Source: Holophagales bacterium UBA5704 (GTDB lineage: Bacteria; Acidobacteriota; Thermoanaerobaculia; Multivoradales; UBA5704). From it: a DNA stretch of 23,569 bases. The notes beneath the pieces were generated by a model that saw only the letters and a list, made by a program, of their open reading frames with translations, was not told the DNA's origin and made no database searches. Location of the stretch: positions 1 to 23,569 of the forward strand of contig DIHE01000142.1 in NCBI GenBank assembly GCA_002420005.1. Reading direction: 5' to 3'. Both the position numbers and the translations under genes were made by a program. Below, piece by piece: positions 15,354-21,581 of the stretch (position 1 is the first letter of the stretch; every line of letters starts with the position of its first letter).

Positions 15354-16586
15354 ATGTCCATGAAGTCTTTCTGGAGCGGAATGCTGCTGCTGGGTACGCT
15401 GGTCACCACCGGAACGGCGGCGCCCGCGCAGGAGCCCGAGACCTACCTGACCCTGGATGAGGAGTTTGCCTTGCTCGCCGAGCGGGTCCCCGGCTTCGGG
15501 GGTCTCTTTCTGGATGACGGAGGCGTGACACACGTCTATCTGACGGACCTGTCCCGTGCCCGCGAGGTGCAGGACCTCGGGGAGCAGGTGGTCGTCCGGC
15601 AAGCGGACTACGATTTCCGCGACCTCCTGGCCTGGAAGGCCGAGGTGCGCGATCTGCTCGATGAGCAGGGAGCTCTCTTCCTCGATATCGACGAGCAGCG
15701 CAACCGGCTCCTCTTCGGTGTGCAGCGGGAGGACCTTGCCGCGTTCTCCACGGCGCTCGCCGTCTACCTGCGCAACACCCGGGTTCCCCAGGAGGCGGTG
15801 ATCGTCGAAGGGGCCGAGCCCATCGTGGCTCACGAGCAGCTCACCGACAACATCCGCCCCGTTCCCGGGGGCGTCCAGATCAGCCGGGTGGGATCCACCT
15901 GCACCCTGGGTGTCAACGCGACCCGGCTGGGCAGCCGCGGCTTCGTCACCAATTCCCACTGCACCGCCACCCGCGGGATCGTCGACGGGACGGTGGCCTT
16001 TCAGCCCACCGTCGCCCTGGGCAACCAGATCGGCGTCGAGACGGTGGACCCGGCGTTCTTCACCGGCGGCTCGTGCCCGTCGAACCGGCGCTGCCGCACG
16101 TCCGACGCCGCCTTCTTCACCTATGACACCAACGGCTTGACGGCGGGAGGAGAGATCGCCAACCCGCTCCTGTGCGGGATGGGGTCGGTCCCCGGGCCGC
16201 TGGCGACGAACCCGATCGATCCGCGGCTGCCGGTCAAGGGCTTCATGCTCAGCAACCCGGTCTCCGGCACCTCCCTGACGAAGGTGGGCCGCACCACCGG
16301 CTGCACCCGGGGCGTCCTGAAGAACACTTGTGCGGACAGCAACGTCCTGAACCCCTCGGTGTTCCCCGGCGTTTCTTTGAAGACCGACATCACGATGCTC
16401 TGCCAAAACCAGGTCGCCGCTCTCTCGCAGGGCGGAGACAGCGGCTCACCCGTCTTCCGGAGCCTGAGCAACGGAGCGACCGTGGTCGGCCTCCTCTGGG
16501 GAGGCAACGGGGAGAGCTTCGCCTACAGCCCATGGTCGGCCGTGAGCCTGGAGATCGGTGGTTTCCTGACCCCCGAGATGAACTGA
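15354..16586 (+). CDS. secreted chymotrypsin-fold (S1) serine protease with pro-region
   Basis: The 410-residue precursor starts with a signal peptide (hydrophobic MLLLGTLVTTGTAAPA, cleavage probably after residue ~23-26). A pro-region of about 130 residues follows (LDEEFALLAERVPGFGG, then LTDLSRARE). The catalytic domain begins near residue 165. The triad is His202 in FVTNSHCTA, Asp251 in TSDAAFF and Ser362 in SQGGDSGSPVF. Cysteine pairs such as C183/C203 and C241/C247 fit an exported disulfide-bonded enzyme of the bacterial S1 type. The product is most likely an extracellular endopeptidase released from its pro-segment. The ATG at 15354 is set by AAAGGAG eight bases upstream. It is divergent from the protease-MBL operon and ends before a strong terminator. 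Confidence 0.9.
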   Translation: MSMKSFWSGMLLLGTLVTTGTAAPAQEPETYLTLDEEFALLAERVPGFGGLFLDDGGVTHVYLTDLSRAREVQDLGEQVVVRQADYDFRDLLAWKAEVRDLLDEQGALFLDIDEQRNRLLFGVQREDLAAFSTALAVYLRNTRVPQEAVIVEGAEPIVAHEQLTDNIRPVPGGVQISRVGSTCTLGVNATRLGSRGFVTNSHCTATRGIVDGTVAFQPTVALGNQIGVETVDPAFFTGGSCPSNRRCRTSDAAFFTYDTNGLTAGGEIANPLLCGMGSVPGPLATNPIDPRLPVKGFMLSNPVSGTSLTKVGRTTGCTRGVLKNTCADSNVLNPSVFPGVSLKTDITMLCQNQVAALSQGGDSGSPVFRSLSNGATVVGLLWGGNGESFAYSPWSAVSLEIGGFLTPEMN

Positions 16587-16607
16587 CAGGCTCGCCGACG
16601 CCCATCG

Positions 16608-16651
16608 ACGGCCTGCGGGGGCCCGTGCCCCCGCAGGCCGTGTCCCTTTTC
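16608..16651 (+). terminator. strong factor-independent terminator after the secreted protease gene
   Basis: A perfect 14-bp stem runs from 16608 to 16621 (ACGGCCTGCGGGGG) and from 16628 to 16641, with a 6-base loop CCCGTG. TGTCCCTTTTCTC follows on the plus strand. It lies 22 bases after the protease stop and separates it from the regulator gene. Confidence 0.85.
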
Positions 16652-16693
16652 TCCCGCGTTCTCCGCATCTCCGGGTGAACGTTGGAGGATTCC

Positions 16694-18859
16694 ATGCCCG
16701 ATCTCTATCTCTTCGGTTCGTTCGAGCTCGATGCAGCCGAGCTGCGCCTGACCTCCGGCGGCCAGCCGGTCGCGCTCACCGGCCGTGCCCTCGACACCCT
16801 TCTCGTCCTCGTCCGCAATCCGGGGCGGCTGGTCACCCGGGACGAGCTCCTCACCGCCGTCTGGGGCGAGACGATCGTCGAAGAAGGAAACCTCCACTGG
16901 ACGATCAGCCTCGTCCGTCGCGCCCTGGGCCAGGGGAGCCAGGGTGCGGGCGAGTCCTGGATCGAGACCGTCCGCGGACGCGGCTACCGCTTCCTGGCGC
17001 CGGTCGAGGCCGTCGCAAGAGACCCGGCGCCGGCGAGTCCGGGGCCGGAGCCTGTGGTGCCCCCGGCGCCGCACCGGCCGCGCGTGGCTTTCCGGTGGCC
17101 CACCGCAGCCGCGGCGGCGCTGGTTCTGCTCTCCTTGGCGGCGGCGAAGCCGGGGGGGCCACAAGCCCAGAAGCTGTACGCCGAGGGCCTGGAGAGGATG
17201 CAGCGGATGGAGGTGATGGGGGCCGTTGAAAGCCTGCGCGCCGCGGTGGCGGCCGATCCCGACCTGCCCGGCGGCTGGCTCGCCCTGGCCCGCGCCTATG
17301 ACCTGCTGGGCTCCTCGCGCCTGGCGGAAGACGCCGCCCTGCAGGCCCGCGAGCGCTCGCAGGGACTGCCGGAGGGGCAGAAGCTGGCCATCGAAGCCGC
17401 CTACCTGAGCATCACCCGGCGCCATGGCGAAGCGGCGCGGCTTCTGCGCCGTGCCTACGAGCTGTCGCACCACCGGCTCGACGACGGTCTCACCCTCCTC
17501 GAGACGCTGATCCAGGCCCGCCAGGCGTCCGAGGCCCGGGCGCTCCTCATCGAGCTACGCCGCGAACAGGCCGCCGCCACAGATGCCCGGCTCCTCCTGT
17601 CCGACGCGCTCATCTTCGAGCTCCAGGAAGACTACGCCGGGAGCCTCCCCGCCGCCGAGAAAGCTCTCGCCGCGGCCCGCCGGCAAGGCATGGCGGAGAT
17701 CGAGATCCGGGCGCTCGGCCTGTTGGCGATCTCCCGCATCCGTGCCGGAACCACCGCGGCCTGCGGCCGTTCCGCCGACGACGTGGCGGTGGCCCGGCGG
17801 CGCGCCGAAGGCCTCGGCCACCGGTTCCTCCTCGCGCGGGCGCTGCAGACCCAGGGCAACCTCCTTTCCGAATGCCGCCCCGGCACCGCCGAGCAGGAGA
17901 AGGTCGAGCAGGAAGCCGTCGCCATCTACCGCGACCTCGGCGCCCTGGGAAAGACGGCCCCCTTGCTCTACAACCTCGGGGGCATCCGGCTCGACGAAGG
18001 CGACCTCCTCGGAGCCGACCGGCTGATGCGGGAAGCCTTCGAGACCTGCCGCGCGCATGGGCTCGCCTGCGAAGAGCGCTTTCTCCACCCCCTCGGCGTC
18101 AACCGCCTGCACCGCGGCGAGCTCGGCGAAGCACGCCGGTTGATCGAGGAGGGCCTCCTGCGCAACCGCGAGAAGGGCAATCGGCGGCGGATGGCCGAAG
18201 CCATGAGCTTCCTGCCCGACATCGCCGCGTGGAGCGGTGATCTGACGCGCGCCGTGGAGCTGCAACACCAGGTGCTCGCCCTGCGCCAGGAGATCGGCCT
18301 GCCGGAAGGGATCGCGTGGGCGCACAGCGACACCGCCTTCTGGTTGGCCGAAGCCGGGCACGGAGCCGAAGCGCGCGAGGAGGCCCGCCGCGCCGTGGCC
18401 CTCGCGCAAAAGCAAGGAGAGATCAGCCTTGAAGCCTTCGCGCGCACCGGCCTCGCCTCCGCCCACCTCGGCCTCGGAGACCTCGCCGCCGCCGACCGGG
18501 AGAGCGCACGGGCGCTCGCCCTCCTGGCCCCACCCCGCCTCCCCATCGCCTCCTTCCCCGTCTGGCGGGTGCGCGCCCGGGTGCTTCTCGCGCGCGGCAA
18601 GCTCGACGCCGCCGAAGCCCTGATCGAAGAAGGCCTGCGCCTCGCGCGCGCCGGCGGCTTCGTGGCCTATGAGCTCGACGGCCGGCTCCTGCGCGCCCGG
18701 CTCACCCTGGCCCGCGGCCGGCGCTCCGAAGCCCGCGAGCTCGCCGCAGACCTCGCGGCGGAAGCGCGGGCCAAAGGGTTCGGGCTGATCGCGGAGCGCT
18801 GCGCGGCGATCGGGGGCCGGATCGATCGATCAGCGCCGCCGAGTCGGCATGACGGTTGA
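16694..18859 (+). CDS. membrane-anchored winged-helix (OmpR/CadC-type) regulator with TPR sensor region
   Basis: The 721-residue protein opens with a Trans_Reg_C winged helix (1-~105): a beta strand YLFGSFELD, the helix LTGRALDTLLVLVRNPGRLV, TRDELLTAVWGE, the recognition-helix part NLHWTISLVRRALG and the wing ETVRGRGYRFLAPV. A Pro-rich linker leads to one membrane segment at about 135-151 (FRWPTAAAAALVLLSLAAA). From ~155 to the end the protein is TPR-like helical pairs, predicted to lie outside the cytoplasm if the topology is CadC-like. By analogy it would bind DNA in response to an external or envelope signal, with targets possibly nearby. GGAGG before the ATG at 16694 sets the start; an in-frame TTG four codons earlier would include the ribosome site. 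No receiver Asp domain is present. Its own promoter is not evident. Confidence 0.88.
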   Translation: MPDLYLFGSFELDAAELRLTSGGQPVALTGRALDTLLVLVRNPGRLVTRDELLTAVWGETIVEEGNLHWTISLVRRALGQGSQGAGESWIETVRGRGYRFLAPVEAVARDPAPASPGPEPVVPPAPHRPRVAFRWPTAAAAALVLLSLAAAKPGGPQAQKLYAEGLERMQRMEVMGAVESLRAAVAADPDLPGGWLALARAYDLLGSSRLAEDAALQARERSQGLPEGQKLAIEAAYLSITRRHGEAARLLRRAYELSHHRLDDGLTLLETLIQARQASEARALLIELRREQAAATDARLLLSDALIFELQEDYAGSLPAAEKALAAARRQGMAEIEIRALGLLAISRIRAGTTAACGRSADDVAVARRRAEGLGHRFLLARALQTQGNLLSECRPGTAEQEKVEQEAVAIYRDLGALGKTAPLLYNLGGIRLDEGDLLGADRLMREAFETCRAHGLACEERFLHPLGVNRLHRGELGEARRLIEEGLLRNREKGNRRRMAEAMSFLPDIAAWSGDLTRAVELQHQVLALRQEIGLPEGIAWAHSDTAFWLAEAGHGAEAREEARRAVALAQKQGEISLEAFARTGLASAHLGLGDLAAADRESARALALLAPPRLPIASFPVWRVRARVLLARGKLDAAEALIEEGLRLARAGGFVAYELDGRLLRARLTLARGRRSEARELAADLAAEARAKGFGLIAERCAAIGGRIDRSAPPSRHDG

Positions 18860-18885
18860 CGTCATAGTACGCTCCGCGTTATCGT
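18856..18885 (+). promoter_or_regulatory. candidate promoter of higBA
   Basis: TTGACG (18856-18861) and TATCGT (18880-18885) are 18 bp apart; the first overlaps the regulator's stop codon and the palindrome TGACGTCA. Transcription would start almost at the GTG of higB, implying a nearly leaderless message. A short CACG-cat-CGTG palindrome (18887-18897) overlaps the start and could be an autoregulatory operator. Confidence 0.35.
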
Positions 18886-18893
18886 CACGCATC

Positions 18894-19175
18894 GTGATCA
18901 GGTCCTTCAAGAGCCGCGTGGCCGAAGAGATCTGGTTGGGTGAATCCGTTCGGCGGTTGCCTCTTGAGTTGCAGCGGCTGGCGAGGCGGAAGTTGAGAAT
19001 GCTCAACAACGCCCAAGGTCTTGCGGATCTCCGGGTGCCTCCGGGTAACCGGCTGGAAGCTCTCCGAGGAGACCGGGCGGGCACCTACAGTATCCGTATC
19101 AACGACCAGTGGAGGATCTGCTTCTCCTGGAGCGAGGGTGATGCCTTCGAGGTCGAGATCGTGGACTACCACTGA
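18894..19175 (+). CDS. higB: HigB-type (RelE superfamily) mRNA-interferase toxin
   Basis: The 93-residue protein begins VIRSFKSRVAEEIWLGE, the characteristic opening of the HigB/GraT group. It continues with RRLPLELQRLARRKLRMLNN, then LRVPPGNRLEALRG and the end strand YSIRINDQWRICFSW, all typical of the family. These toxins cleave mRNA on the ribosome and are neutralised by the antitoxin encoded just downstream, the order usual for higBA. The GTG at 18894 is preferred to an ATG 15 codons upstream, because the family starts at this point and the upstream residues are not conserved-looking. No strong Shine-Dalgarno is present. The gene is full length and looks intact. Confidence 0.88.
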   Translation: MIRSFKSRVAEEIWLGESVRRLPLELQRLARRKLRMLNNAQGLADLRVPPGNRLEALRGDRAGTYSIRINDQWRICFSWSEGDAFEVEIVDYH

Positions 19176-19187
19176 GACGGGGGACCG

Positions 19188-19490
19188 ATGAGCGAGCCAC
19201 TCCCGAACATCCATCCTGGTGAGATCCTTCTGGAGGAGTTTCTGAAGCCTTTGGGCATCAGCCAGAACCGGCTGGCCCGGGAGATCAAGGTCTCGCCGCG
19301 CCGGGTCAACGAGATCGTTCTTGAAAAGAGGTCAGTGACGCCCGAGACGGCTCTTCGTCTGGCTCGGTACTTCGGAACCTCCGATCGTTTCTGGCTCGGC
19401 CTTCAGTTGGACTTCGACCTCGAAGAGGCGAAGCGGAAGCTCGCGGCCGACATCGCCCGTGAGGTCCACCCGATGGCGCCGGCCGCCTGA
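19188..19490 (+). CDS. higA: HigA-type antitoxin, XRE-family DNA-binding protein
   Basis: The 100-residue protein has the signature opening NIHPGEILLEEFLKPLGIS. A helix-turn-helix follows (QNRLAREIKVSPRRVNEIV) and then TPETALRLARYFGTSDRFWLGLQ, the standard HigA pattern. It should bind HigB and repress the higBA promoter. It starts 12 bp after the higB stop with ACGGGGGACC as ribosome site, so the two are cotranscribed. It is full length. The stop is followed within ten bases by the tail of an ankyrin-DUF4253 remnant on the opposite strand. Confidence 0.92.
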   Translation: MSEPLPNIHPGEILLEEFLKPLGISQNRLAREIKVSPRRVNEIVLEKRSVTPETALRLARYFGTSDRFWLGLQLDFDLEEAKRKLAADIAREVHPMAPAA

Positions 19491-19499
19491 CCGACCGGC

Positions 19500-19642
19500 T
19501 CAATCCCACCAGAACGACCAGTGCCGCGAGGCCGGCATGCCGAGGAGGTGGCGGGCGCCCCTTCGGCCAGAAGCTTCTCGGCCTTGGCCCGATCGCCGGC
19601 CCACACCGCATCCGCAAGCCGCCGTTCCCGTTGGTCCGCCAT
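19500..19642 (-). pseudogene. ankyrin-DUF4253 gene remnant: first 28 codons joined to last ~20
   Basis: Reading from the ATG at 19642, the first ~28 codons (MADQRERRLADAVWAGDRAK, then AEKLLAEG) are almost identical to the start of the intact gene at 23360 (MADKRERRLADAVWAGDRAK). The sequence then jumps to the 3' end of the same gene; the closing HLLGMPASRHWSFWWD and stop at 19500-19502 are present but in another frame. About 1.7 kb of the gene is therefore missing and the product is destroyed. The ribosome region and the -10 stretch TATAGACTCA (19683-19692, minus strand) are also conserved with the intact copy, proving a full gene once stood here. The 62-base tail is nearly the same as at 20479 and 21510. 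Confidence 0.85.
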
Positions 19643-19686
19643 CGTGCGCTCCCCCTTTTCGGTCCTGCTTGGGTTTGGCCGATGAG

Positions 19687-19692
19687 TCTATA
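19687..19692 (-). promoter_or_regulatory. relic -10 box of the ankyrin-DUF4253 remnant
   Basis: TATAGA on the minus strand, within GATATAGACTCA, matches the same element upstream of the intact gene (23404-23409). Survival in both copies suggests it is the real -10 region. Confidence 0.4.
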
Positions 19693-19713
19693 TCCTGACG
19701 AGCTTCCCCGCCT

Positions 19714-19745
19714 GGATATCTCCCTGCCGCACCCCGTGATATCCT
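19714..19745 (+). promoter_or_regulatory. inverted-repeat operator and extended -10 of vapBC
   Basis: GGATATC (19714-19720) and GATATCC (19738-19744) form a perfect inverted repeat with a 17-bp spacer. The right arm overlaps an extended -10, TG-A-TATCCT (19737-19745). The ribosome site AGGAGG (19751-19756) and the ATG at 19765 follow closely. Position and symmetry fit autoregulation by the VapBC complex. Confidence 0.5.
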
Positions 19746-19764
19746 GCGCCCAGGAGGTGGTTGC

Positions 19765-19980
19765 ATGAGCACCCGCAAGACCAGCGTCGAGATCAATGAA
19801 GGATTGCTGACCGCCGTCCAGCACATTCTCGCCACGAGAACGATCAAGGAGACGATCGAGGAGGCGTTTCGGGAGGTCCTTCGGGCTGCGGCGCGGCGGG
19901 AGGAGGTGGCGGCTCTCGCTCAGATGCAGGGTCTCGATCTGGCCGACCCCGGCGTGATGGCCGGAGCTTGGCGGCCGTGA
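19765..19980 (+). CDS. vapB: VapB-type antitoxin
   Basis: The 71-residue protein opens RKTSVEINEGLLTAVQHILA, then TRTIKETIEEAFREVLRAAA and RREEVAALAQMQGLDLADP, the usual form of VapB antitoxins of the DUF2191 type. A short N-terminal DNA-binding part is followed by a toxin-binding tail. It should neutralise the PIN toxin encoded next and repress its own promoter. The ATG follows AGGAGG at eight bases. Its stop overlaps the toxin's GTG start (GTGA), which indicates translational coupling. A piece of the same tail (QGLDLAD) recurs at 21160-21179 in the vapBC remnant. Confidence 0.88.
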   Translation: MSTRKTSVEINEGLLTAVQHILATRTIKETIEEAFREVLRAAARREEVAALAQMQGLDLADPGVMAGAWRP

Positions 19981-20393
19981 GGCCGCGGTACCTGATCGAC
20001 AAGAGCGCCCTGGTCCGGATGCCGCAGGAGTCGGTTCGCAGACGCCTGAGTCCCCTCATTGAGGAGGGTGAGGTGGCGACCTGCGACATCATCGAGCTGG
20101 AGGTTCTCTACGGTGCCCGCAGTCGAGAAGACTATGAGAGAACCCGGCTGAGGCGGGAGCTGGCTTATCCCTCGATTCCGATCACCCCTGCCATCTTGCG
20201 CCGGGCACTCGACGTTCAGGGGCTTCTCGCCCGGGCCGGCCACCATCGTGTCGCCATCCCGGACCTGATCATCGCGGCGGTCGCGGAATCGGCCCAGCTC
20301 ACGATTCTGCACTACGACCGCGACTACGACGTGATCGCGCAAGTGACCGGCCAAGCCGTCGAGTGGGTCGCCGCGCGGGGCAGCGTCCCTTAG
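19977..20393 (+). CDS. vapC: VapC-type PIN-domain ribonuclease toxin
   Basis: The 138-residue protein has all four acidic residues of the PIN active site: D8 in YLIDKSAL, E42 in IIELEVLYGAR, D96 in IPDLIIAAVAE and D114 in HYDRDYD. VapC toxins are Mg-dependent RNases that typically cut tRNA or rRNA. The GTG at 19977 overlaps the antitoxin stop; a TTG three codons upstream is in frame but less likely. It is full length and looks functional. From about codon 59 to the stop it is duplicated, with roughly a dozen base differences, at 21180-21424. Confidence 0.9.
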   Translation: MRPRYLIDKSALVRMPQESVRRRLSPLIEEGEVATCDIIELEVLYGARSREDYERTRLRRELAYPSIPITPAILRRALDVQGLLARAGHHRVAIPDLIIAAVAESAQLTILHYDRDYDVIAQVTGQAVEWVAARGSVP

Positions 20394-20550
20394 CTGCCAG
20401 GCAGCCCTCCAGAATAAGTGCCTGGAAACCTCACCCCCAGGGGCCTACTCCCGGGCGCCTGGGGCGCCACGCTCCCGCTCAATCCCACCAGAACGACCAG
20501 TGCCGCGAGGCCGTCATGCCGAGGAGGTGGCGGGCGCCTTCGAGGTCTGG
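20149..20550 (+). repeat. direct repeat copy 1 (3' part of vapC, spacer, DUF4253 tail)
   Basis: About 402 bp recur at 21180-21581 at a constant offset of 1031 with no gaps. The repeat includes the last 60% of vapC and an 85-bp spacer with a GCTGCC-A-GGCAGC palindrome, CCCCAGGGG and GGGCGCCTG. It ends with the last ~70 bp of an ankyrin-DUF4253 gene in reverse orientation. By eye the coding part has about 12 differences in 245 bp, while the remaining 157 bp have about one. Confidence 0.9.
20479..20550 (-). pseudogene. 3' tail of an ankyrin-DUF4253 gene
   Basis: Only the last ~23 codons plus stop remain, with the HLLGMTASRHWSFWWD coding end identical to the intact gene at 21510. Upstream homology stops at 20550, where the sequence passes straight into the truncated PIN-toxin gene on the same strand. 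This is a second, more complete loss of a copy of the gene. Confidence 0.85.
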
Positions 20551-20750
20551 AGGATGATCCCCCAACTCCGAATCCGATCGGCAACTGTTTCAGGCTCGGC
20601 GTCGCCGACACAAACCTCCGCGAGGCTCACGGCATTGACGGCCGCACCCCCTTCAGAGACTCCTGCCGCGATCGTACGCCGCGCCCATTCGAGGAATGGA
20701 GACCCGCCGGTCGAAGCGTAGATGAGGACGTTCGTGTCGAGAAGGATCAT
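20514..20750 (-). pseudogene. truncated PIN-domain toxin (second VapC-like)
   Basis: The first ~70 residues are a normal PIN N-terminus: MILLDTNVLIYASTGGSPF with the first catalytic Asp, then VNAVSLAEVCVGD with the Glu. After SWGIILQTSK the frame runs into the antisense-shifted DUF4253 tail (APATSSA) and stops at 20514. Half of the usual ~135 residues are gone, including the two distal Asp residues, so nuclease activity is not expected. The ATG overlaps the stop of the antitoxin gene. Confidence 0.85.
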
Positions 20751-20980
20751 GGTTCCCGGGTCGCGGCCTTCAGAGCGTCCCAGGTCATGGTCGGCTGAAG
20801 CGGGGCGGCGGCGATGGCCGCCAGACAGCGCTCCTGGCTCATCCCGAGGTTGGGTTGGGGTCGCTCCAGGCGCACCAGGAGCAAGCGGCCTTCCCCCTGG
20901 CTCTGGATGTCGAAAACATCCCCTGGGCTTGCCGCAGGAAGAACTACGCGCCGCTTGGCATCAGCCGTCGTCATCGCCAT
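20747..20980 (-). CDS. putative antitoxin of the truncated PIN toxin, AbrB/MazE-like
   Basis: The 77-residue protein contains DAKRRVVLPAASPGDVFDIQ, a short swapped-hairpin-type (SpoVT/AbrB) pattern, followed by GEGRLLLVRLERPQP and a C-terminal part typical of toxin-binding tails (PTMTWDALKAATREP). Its stop overlaps the start of the truncated PIN gene (ATGA), the usual antitoxin-toxin coupling. The frame is intact although the toxin is not. No good ribosome site precedes the ATG at 20980. The sequence directly upstream is of a different origin (a thioesterase-like fragment), so the native promoter may be lost. Confidence 0.7.
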   Translation of the reverse strand: MAMTTADAKRRVVLPAASPGDVFDIQSQGEGRLLLVRLERPQPNLGMSQERCLAAIAAAPLQPTMTWDALKAATREP

Positions 20981-21060
20981 GTGGGAATTGTCCCACCAGA
21001 TGCCAGTTCAAGTCGAGAGTGCCCGGCGTTTCTGGGAGGCGGCTCGCCCAGCAACGGGAC

Positions 21061-21160
21061 GGCAGCGACCGCAGCCGCTCTGCGATCGCCTCCACCTGCG
21101 GGGGATCGATCATCGTGCGGTGGGTGCCGGGGGTGCGGATGACGGTGAGGTCTCCCCCCC
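21061..21160 (-). pseudogene. fragment resembling the C-terminus of an NRPS/PKS-type thioesterase
   Basis: The minus-strand frame reads GGDLTVIRTPGTHRTMIDPP and then QVEAIAERLRSL. The Gly-x-His followed by Met-x-x-Pro and a closing amphipathic helix is the pattern around the catalytic His at the end of alpha/beta-hydrolase thioesterases of peptide or polyketide synthases. Only ~33 codons are present. At 21160 the sequence changes abruptly to a vapB fragment on the other strand. This is a short match judged by eye. Confidence 0.5.
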
Positions 21161-21424
21161 AGGGTCTCGATCTGGCCGATGAGGCGTGAGCTGGCCTATC
21201 CCTCGATTCCAATCACCCCTGCCATGGTGCGCCGGGCACTCGACGTCCAGGGTCTTCTCGCCCGGATCGGCCACCATCGTGTCGCCATCCCGGACCTGAC
21301 CATCGCGGCGGTCGCGGAATCGGCCCAGCTCACGATCCTGCACTACGACCGCGACTACGACGTGATCGCGCAAGTGACCGGCCAAGCCGTCGAGTGGGTC
21401 GTCGCGCGGGGCAGCGTCCCTTAG
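21160..21424 (+). pseudogene. vapBC deletion remnant
   Basis: Twenty bases (21160-21179) equal the vapB tail at 19927-19946 (QGLDLAD), then the sequence jumps to the equivalent of 20149 in vapC. This removes the end of the antitoxin and the first ~58 codons of the toxin. The 80-odd remaining toxin codons (RRELAYPSIPITPAMVRRAL to the stop) are open and keep the two distal Asp residues but lack the first Asp and the Glu. An in-frame ATG at 21179 could start a short peptide with no ribosome site. The antitoxin piece stops at 21189. Confidence 0.85.
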
Positions 21425-21581
21425 CTGCCAGGCAGCCCTCCAGAATAAGTGCCTGGAAACCTCACCCCCAGGGGCCTACTCCCGGGCGCCTGTGGCGCCA
21501 CGCTCCCGCTCAATCCCACCAGAACGACCAGTGCCGCGAGGCCGTCATGCCGAGGAGGTGGCGGGCGCCTTCGAGGTCTGG
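21180..21581 (+). repeat. direct repeat copy 2
   Basis: This is the partner of 20149-20550. Its right end continues into the intact ankyrin-DUF4253 gene, so this copy shows the original arrangement: vapC, an 85-bp spacer, then the tail of the convergent ankyrin-DUF4253 gene. Confidence 0.9.

Noticed and set aside
20394..20478. Integron attC or transposon end in the repeated spacer
   Set aside because: A short GCTGCC palindrome is present, but the attC core sites, target duplications and any transposase or integrase gene are absent.
21510..21581. Independent short plus-strand genes overlapping the DUF4253 tails (also at 20418 and 20363)
   Set aside because: They are translations of the antisense of the conserved tail, and no ribosome sites are present.
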